A DNA stretch of 64,000 nucleotides, from NCBI GenBank assembly GCA_944472135.2, contig OX235270.1, forward strand, positions 144,103,632 through 144,167,631. The letters run 5' to 3'. Made by a program: the position numbers and the translations under genes. This document shows positions 58,640 to 64,000 of the stretch, one piece after another. Position 1 is the stretch's first letter. Each line of letters begins with the position of its first letter. Below the pieces are notes generated by a model, which was given only the letters and a program-made list of their open reading frames with translations, made no database searches and was not told the origin of the DNA. The DNA comes from Trichobilharzia regenti (Eukaryota; Platyhelminthes; Trematoda; Strigeidida; Schistosomatidae).

Positions 58640-58786
58640 CTGAAACCAATAAAGCCAATGGAAAAAATGAACAATGGTTAGAGGAAATCTGTAATATTGG
58701 GCATGTCAGATTACGCAGAAATGATATTTGTTTAAAGTGTAGGAAATAAAATACATTTTTTAAAATTTTTTTAATTTTTTTTATTA

Positions 58787-58957
58787 CAGCTTGATTCCAC
58801 ACTGTACTTTTGGTACAAGCATGGAATTTTTAGCATGGATATCGGTAGCCCGATTTTTGCAGGCCGACCATAGATATCAGGTGTGCGTCGGCAGGGGATT
58901 GAACCTCGGACCATGTGCATGGTCGGTGAGAGTCCTAACCACTGTGCCACCGACGCA
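58787..58957 (-). mobile_element. SINE-B copy
   Basis: Reverse copy close to 57768-57943; head intact (GCGTCGGTGGCACAGTGG), box B GGTTCAATCCC. Confidence 0.85.
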
Positions 58958-59084
58958 CATCTTAGATGACTGAATAGTTTTCAATAAATCATATATGCGT
59001 GGTTAAACAATTACCAAAAAAAAAATTAAAATTATGATCTCTCTCTTGTATTAAACAAACAAAGATGATTTGATTGTTTGTACA

Positions 59085-59312
59085 CTTCATGGCGCGTCAG
59101 GCTATTGCTCGAGTGGGACCCGAAAGGGAAGCGGCGAGTGGGACGTCAGTGCAACGGTGACATGGAGAAGAATGTGTGAAGAGGAGTTGAAACAGTATGG
59201 ACTAACATGGATGCAGATGAAAAGTACAGCAGAAGACAGAGGCAAGTGGAGACGTGCAGTTGAAGCCCTATGTTCCACTAGGAACCCAAGGGAACAATAA
59301 TAATAATAACAC
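59085..59312 (+). mobile_element. RTE-like 3'-end fragment
   Basis: In-frame C-terminus: RQAIARVGPERESGEWDVSA, TVTWRRMCEEELKQYGLTW, WRRAVEALCSTRNPREQ, stop, then AATAATAATAATAA. Tail CTATGTTCCACTAGGAACCC is the one SINE-A resembles. Confidence 0.8.
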
Positions 59313-59339
59313 TTCATGGAATGAAGCAGTCGCATGAAA

Positions 59340-59650
59340 GTGACGCCAGTCCCGTATAAAACGATATACTACTGAATGGCTATGACGAGTAGTTATATGT
59401 CATTGAATCCAACAATTATTGCTTTCTAGCCAGATCAAGGTAGTCTGAAATTTGGTATTCAACTACTCATTTGAATCAATCAGCAGTATGCAGCTTTATG
59501 CAAAAAAAACTGCTCTCGTTATTTCCATTTATGGTATCAAGCAGACTATATTTACTTTGATTTGAACGATTTCGACTTTCAAAGAGAACAACTGTGGTGC
59601 AAAATTTCACCCGTCGATCTGTGTACATTTCAAGTTGTTAACTAATTTTT
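59340..59650. repeat. Unclassified repeat related to 33370-34000
   Basis: See 33370-34000; here in opposite orientation. Confidence 0.4.
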
Positions 59651-59654
59651 TTTT

Positions 59655-59883
59655 CATTTACGTTCGCCAGTGGTACATAGGGCTTCAAGCTAGTGGCTTG
59701 AAGTTTCTGTAGCAGTGTTCGATTTTACAGGATAAGGTTTCTAGCCTCATGTCCAACCTTTCCTCTTTTCCAGCATTATTATTTCTGGCTCAGCGAGGTA
59801 AAGGAGTGAGTCGGTGGCCGGTGATCGAACCCCGGACCGTGTGCATCGTCGACGAGCGTCCTAACCGCCATACCACCGACGCA
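59655..59883 (-). mobile_element. SINE-A copy
   Basis: Reverse copy; minus-strand head GCGTCGGTGGTATGGCGG, GGTTCGATCACC, tail CTATGTACCACTGGCGAACG. Confidence 0.85.
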
Positions 59884-59945
59884 TCAAAATTAGGAATTGG
59901 GAATTTTCTTTATCGCATTCCTGTAGTTTAAATTTGTAGTGATTT

Positions 59946-60090
59946 TAACTGGTGAATGGTGACCAGCAGTGGAAACCGGGATAACCCGTATTTTTTTGTC
60001 TTATTTGGGACTCGTCACCTGGATGTACCTGCATTCCCCAGTGAGTGATGATGTTCCCACTGAGGCTCGAACCCAGTGACCAAGCACTTC
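59946..60090 (-). mobile_element. Sm-alpha SINE, ribozyme inactivated
   Basis: Minus strand GGGTTCGAGCCTC, ATCCAGGTGACGAGTCCC, AAATAAGACAAAAAAATACG. The core C and the GAAA box are mutated. Head truncated. Confidence 0.75.
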
Positions 60091-60109
60091 AGTCCAATCA
60101 GTCGACAGG

Positions 60110-60440
60110 AAAATCTAAAACTCAGTTAAATGAATCATTAGTGATGTTCGCTGAAATCGCAGTCTTACACAGTAAGCAAAACAAAGAGGGAACATTTATT
60201 CATCTGCCTTTGTCAAGTACAACGTGCGTCGTGTTAGTTCAGTGACAGAATGCTCAAAAGTGTTTACGACTCAATGGGAGCTGAAACATTCCATAGTCGT
60301 CTAGTTTAATAGGCACAAATGATAAAGGGGCCCACGTGAAGCTGGCGACAGAACCCTGTAAAACCAACATCACTGTGATTGGAACTTCAAAACCTGAAGT
60401 CTAGCGTTTCACTCAGTTGGAAAGGAGTAGAAAAAGTGTA
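60110..60440 (+). repeat. Degenerate SINE-A-like copy
   Basis: GATAAAGGGGCCCACGTG ... CTGTAAAACCAACATCACTG ... AAGTCTAGCGTTTCACTCAG follows the layout of 13850-14165. Confidence 0.35.
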
Positions 60441-60769
60441 ACAGCAAACAGCCTTAAATGATGTTAATGAGCCTATTTGTCAGTTAGTCACACGGACACA
60501 TTTCTTTTCAAACAAAAAAAGGCACACTGTAATGATGAATTAGGCATTAAGAAGACAAATACTGCGAACACTTCAAGTTCAGAAGACAATTCAGAGCTAT
60601 TATAGTATCTCTAAGGTGTATTCACTTGAAAATGTTAAAACACTTAGCTGCTTAGATGTTCACGATATTTGTCTTCGTAAGGCTTTATTTAAATTCATCA
60701 TAAACACTGTGCACTCACTTAACCATTCAGAGACAAGCCTTTGGGCCTTTAATCTCGCGTTTCCAAATA
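60441..60769. other. Intron or upstream sequence, nothing recognised
   Basis: No supported feature. Confidence 0.3.
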
Positions 60770-61370
60770 CCTCTGTCTGTCTATCTGTTTTCAACATAGA
60801 ACTTTGTACCGATGTGCAGCAGTTCAACTCGCCACACTCCCTTCATGTAGCTCACAAAGCAACAGAAGAAATGCGAAATAGAGACAGTAGACAGGGATAT
60901 GAGACAAAAGGAATAGTAATAACGGAGAACTATTTAGTTTCATTGGAAATTATAAGTCACAAGGATTGGATGCATCTGCGCCATGATCGAAAACGATTTT
61001 GAGTCATATCAACAGCCGCCATTGTTGACCTCCCAGAGGACCCCCATTAGGAAGTCTACACCTTCCTACGTGACTGGCTTAAACTAACTGTTGTGGATTT
61101 CATTGATTGGTGCCATGTTTTGGCACCACCATGACCACCACTAGCTCTTTTTCAGCCTGACCCTATGTCAGCTAACATTGCCCGTCGAAAAAGGCGATGA
61201 CTAGGCATACGTACATATGTTCTAATCATCTCAATCGATGTCACTTCACAGTCTCATCGATTGATTTCCCCTCCTTACCTAGCATTCGACCAAGGCCTAA
61301 CCTCAATATTGCTCACTCAATTATACCACTTCACACGGGAGATTGAACGCAGGCTCTCTATGGTCACACA
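60770..61370 (-). mobile_element. SR2-like RTE, 3' UTR region
   Basis: Parallel in order to 48060-48660: TCTGTCTATCTGTTTTCAAC, GCCACACTCCCTTCATGTAG, AGGATTGGATGCATCTGCG, CCTGACCCTATGTCAGCTAA, CACTTCACACGGGAGATTGA. No coding part left. Confidence 0.65.
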
Positions 61371-61535
61371 TATTATCTACAGTATTTTCTCATCAAGATT
61401 AGCGTAAGAAAGAAGTCCAGTAATGAATATATTTGAATAGCCGAATAATCAACAGGTTGCAATCTATGCAATTCGAGGTGAAACCTCATCACAGTTTCCT
61501 TCATGAAACGAAATTGTTCAAAGCATAATTTTTGA

Positions 61536-61710
61536 TCATAGCTTGATTCCACATAGTACTTTTGGTACAAGTATGGAATTTTCAGCATGTGATATAGGTA
61601 GCCCGAATTTCGCAGGTCGACTATTGATATCAGGAGTGCGTCGGCAGGGGGTTGAACCCCCGAACCATGTGCACAGTCGGCGATCATCCCAACCACTGTG
61701 CCACCGACGC
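61536..61710 (-). mobile_element. SINE-B copy
   Basis: Reverse copy; minus-strand head GCGTCGGTGGCACAGTGG, GGTTCAACCCC, body CTCCTGATATCAATAGTCGA. Confidence 0.85.
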
Positions 61711-61749
61711 TGCTTGATACTATAAATAGCAATCGAGAAAGCAAAGATA

Positions 61750-62855
61750 TTCACATAAAACTGTATGCTACTGATTGGTTGAGATGACGGGTATAAAACT
61801 ACTTATCTCAAATGATCAGTAGTATATGGTGGCACGCCTTTATTTCTATCAGTGACTATGCCCAGATACCCATTCACTGTGTCAGTTGCTGTATTAACCT
61901 TGTCAATTAAAAAAAATAGAAACTCTATCAAAATAAGATAACTGCCTTGTGTCCTGCAAATGACGCTTACATAATTTTCTATAAAAACATTTTTTGTCAC
62001 TCGTACAGTCGTCTTTCAGTCATAATAACTGTTTTCTTAAATTATGTTTCTACATAGTCTGCTGTAACTGTTTTGCAAGCAATAATTTCTAATCAACATT
62101 GGCCTAGATTAAATTCTGTACAGTTGTGCACTAATTATTGTCTTCCTTTTGTATGTATTCTGTGAGTGTGTCTCCTCTGCTTTCATTCCACCTCTCATAC
62201 CAAGCAGTATGTATGTACTGGTCAGTTTAAAACATATGCGCTTACACAATTCGCATTAGATAAAAAAACGAAGGTCAATTGAGACAAAATAGCCTGCCTG
62301 TCTTTTACTGTTGAATATATATATATATATATATTTGTTAATGCGGCATGAGAATGTGTCTATTTATAATCTTGGCCTTCATAAACATTTCTAAGAAATA
62401 CTTGTTTTCGAAATTTAAAATCAATATTTACTGGCGTACATTTGCTTGAATGAGCTACATTCCAGGTGAAAAGTGATGATAGTAATTTGTTAATGTCAGT
62501 TTTTAAGGTAGGTGTGTGTTAGGTTTCAGCAGCTGTGTATAGTGGAGGCGCTAGCAGTGTGTCAGTGATAACGTCATACCCTGTGTATCCAGAATGGTCT
62601 GTTTGTTCTGTCTGTTATTCTGCCCTAGTCTTATCTGCTTCTATTTTTAGTAATAGTTAAGTTTACTAGTGAAGACATTTTCAGTTTATGAAAGAAGATA
62701 TTTGTAAGGCGATATGGGAAGTTGAAGGTCTTCGTTGTCATTCTATCAGAACACCTTATTCGTCAGTTGCTTATGGCTTTTCCCATTGAGTGCTTTCTTG
62801 CTACACTAGCTCTTAGATAAAGATTTTATTGAGTAAGGAGACAAATAGATTGAGA
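61750..62855. other. No recognised gene; one (TA)n at 62314-62334
   Basis: 61760-61830 resembles the start of the repeat at 56690. A minus-strand frame VNTATDTVNGYLGIVTDRNK (~61895-61836) has an acceptor-like CTATTTTTTTTAATTGACAAG but runs into that repeat. Nothing firm. Confidence 0.3.
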
Positions 62856-62859
62856 GAAA

Positions 62860-63350
62860 ATCAAAAAGTACAACGTGACAACTGATATAAGAATAGAACT
62901 TGTGCACTGTGGTAGAGTATAATTGTCGGAATATAAGAATTTAGCTAAGGTAAGAATGGTTGACCCCGAGATGATAAGTAATTTAGAAAAAACAACTCAG
63001 CAATTGTACTGCATGCGTTAACACACAACCACACAATAGGGTGAGAGAGAGTTAAAATTCTAAAAAGTAATCTAGGTAGGTGCAGAGAGAGGTTGATTAC
63101 TGAATCCTTGGTCATCGAGTCTACACCCAACACAACACGTGCAATGGGAATGACTCATCACTCATACCGGAAATATGGAAAATACTACTACCAATGAAAT
63201 AAAGCGATGAAAAATAGTGGAATTACATAAATAGAGTTAGAAAGTTGTGGGAGTGCCTTGATATGATTATGAGCAGCAATAAATTGTGCTCGAAACGTGG
63301 TCATCAATAAATATTACTGTATAACGCTATGAGACTTTATCAAAATTATA
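62860..63350 (-). mobile_element. PLE stub between inverted terminal repeats
   Basis: The minus strand at ~63133-63060 reads GVDSMTKDSVINLSLHLPR. 63140-63350 is the terminal repeat in plus sense (CTTGATATGATTATGAGCAG ... CTCGAAACGTGGTCATC). 62860-62930 is a piece of it in reverse (GTGCACTGTGGTAGAGTATAA). Mirror of 49145-49520. Confidence 0.55.
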
Positions 63351-63419
63351 CTTTGTAACAAGTCTGAATTTAGAAACATAAGAAGGACTACGCCTCTCAG
63401 TCAAAAGACAAGTGTTCAG

Positions 63420-63925
63420 ATGAATTATCTGTTATTCCTTTGGGTTCGGATTGGAACATAGCCCTTCATACACACCCGTTTCACTCTCTTCACTTTAGGC
63501 ATTTGTAGCTGGATACACAATTGCTCACAAGTTTTCATTTCCTCCTCACGCCATCCACTTCCTTCATGTCACTCTCGAATGCTCAACTCGTCATCCCCGA
63601 TTCAGGTTGAACTGTAACAGCCTAGTGTATTATGTCACTCCACGGTCTTCCCAGCAGGTATCCAATCCACCTGCAATTTGTTTCACAAATCTGTTGGGCA
63701 ATAGATTCTTGGTTGGTTTCTTTGCCGCATTTCCTTCCTGACTGGTCAGCCATCTCATCTTTCCTAATGAACCAACGAAGATGTGTGTTGATAAACGTCT
63801 GCCATAGCCTGTTGGAAATGCTATTCGCGATGTTCGTCATGTCTTTGAATCTTATAACGGCATTTACTGACTTGACATGAGTGAACTGATTTTAGAATAA
63901 TGAAGGTCTGAATATGCTGTAACAA
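63420..63925 (-). mobile_element. RTE-like 3'-end fragment
   Basis: ATTCCTTTGGGTTCGGATTG tail in reverse; minus strand INTHLRWFIRKDEMADQSGR, ESIAQQICETNCRWIGYLLG. Confidence 0.65.
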
Positions 63926-64000
63926 CTGTGTGTCGTTTTTACAATTTATCCATCATACAATACTCTCTCTCTCTGCATTTGCTTTGAGCAGAAAACACTC
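63926..64000. other. Window edge, short CT repeat
   Basis: CTCTCTCTCTCT near 63962-63975; nothing else. Confidence 0.4.

Noticed and set aside
4813..61710. tRNA genes at the GCGTCGG...CCGACGC units
   Set aside because: Heads have tRNA-like box A and B and an acceptor-like stem, but the anticodon arm is not normal (GACCATGCACATGGTC hairpin), they repeat ten times and they carry SINE bodies.
1..64000. Bacterial-type features: CRISPR arrays, operons, ribosome-binding sites, rRNA
   Set aside because: None seen. The repeats are dispersed SINE/LINE/PLE units and the sequence is eukaryotic with spliced genes.

Overview
The window looks like nuclear DNA of a schistosome-type flatworm (blood fluke). 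It is AT-rich, has genes in small exons split by very long introns, and is filled with the elements expected there: RTE-clade non-LTR retrotransposons (one group SR2-like), Penelope-like elements (PLEs) with GIY-YIG ends, a CR1/jockey-like LINE, and tRNA-headed SINEs including Sm-alpha-type copies with a hammerhead ribozyme. The genus is inferred from these families; the species cannot be told.

Host genes. One protein-coding gene runs along the minus strand through most of the window. Seven exons (58491-58639, 47821-47935, 44730-44895, 34153-34421, 17631-17929, 10830-10956, 6920-7156) have good splice sites and every junction keeps phase. They give 453 codons plus a stop: the second half of a PDZ domain followed by a long Ser/Tyr/Asn/Pro-rich tail. 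The first exon lies beyond 64 kb. On the plus strand, inside the large intron between 34.1 and 17.9 kb, short exon-like reading frames (25201-25284, 25316-25505, 28146-28224 and, separately, 30230-30430) suggest a nested gene or pseudogene whose frame needs single-base corrections.

Layout. 0-2.6 kb: an RTE copy split by a compact LTR element that encodes only Gag, with a 5-bp target duplication. 2.6-6.9 kb: sequence beyond the 3' end of the PDZ gene, with SINEs and an LTR-like repeat. 6.9-58.6 kb: the PDZ gene. Its introns hold dozens of PLE, RTE, CR1-like, LTR and SINE copies. 58.6-64 kb: upstream intron with SINEs, SR2-like RTE and PLE remnants.

Main themes. (1) PLE fragments are repeatedly built as inverted repeats around a C-terminal GIY-YIG stub; one has 310-bp arms that match perfectly over about 200 bases compared. 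(2) Exon 17631-17929 sits in the loop of a 775-bp inverted repeat made of two RTE copies. (3) A dispersed ~400-bp tRNA-headed repeat, called SINE-D here, carries a hammerhead-like core (CTGANGA, GTCC/GGAC stem II, GAAA, GTC cleavage triplet) and occurs once as a tandem dimer, so it is a candidate ribozyme-bearing mobile RNA family beside Sm-alpha. (4) Two SINE types (A and B) share one tRNA-like head but have different tails, and the SINE-A tail resembles the RTE 3' end.

All identities come from reading the sequence; no database search was possible.
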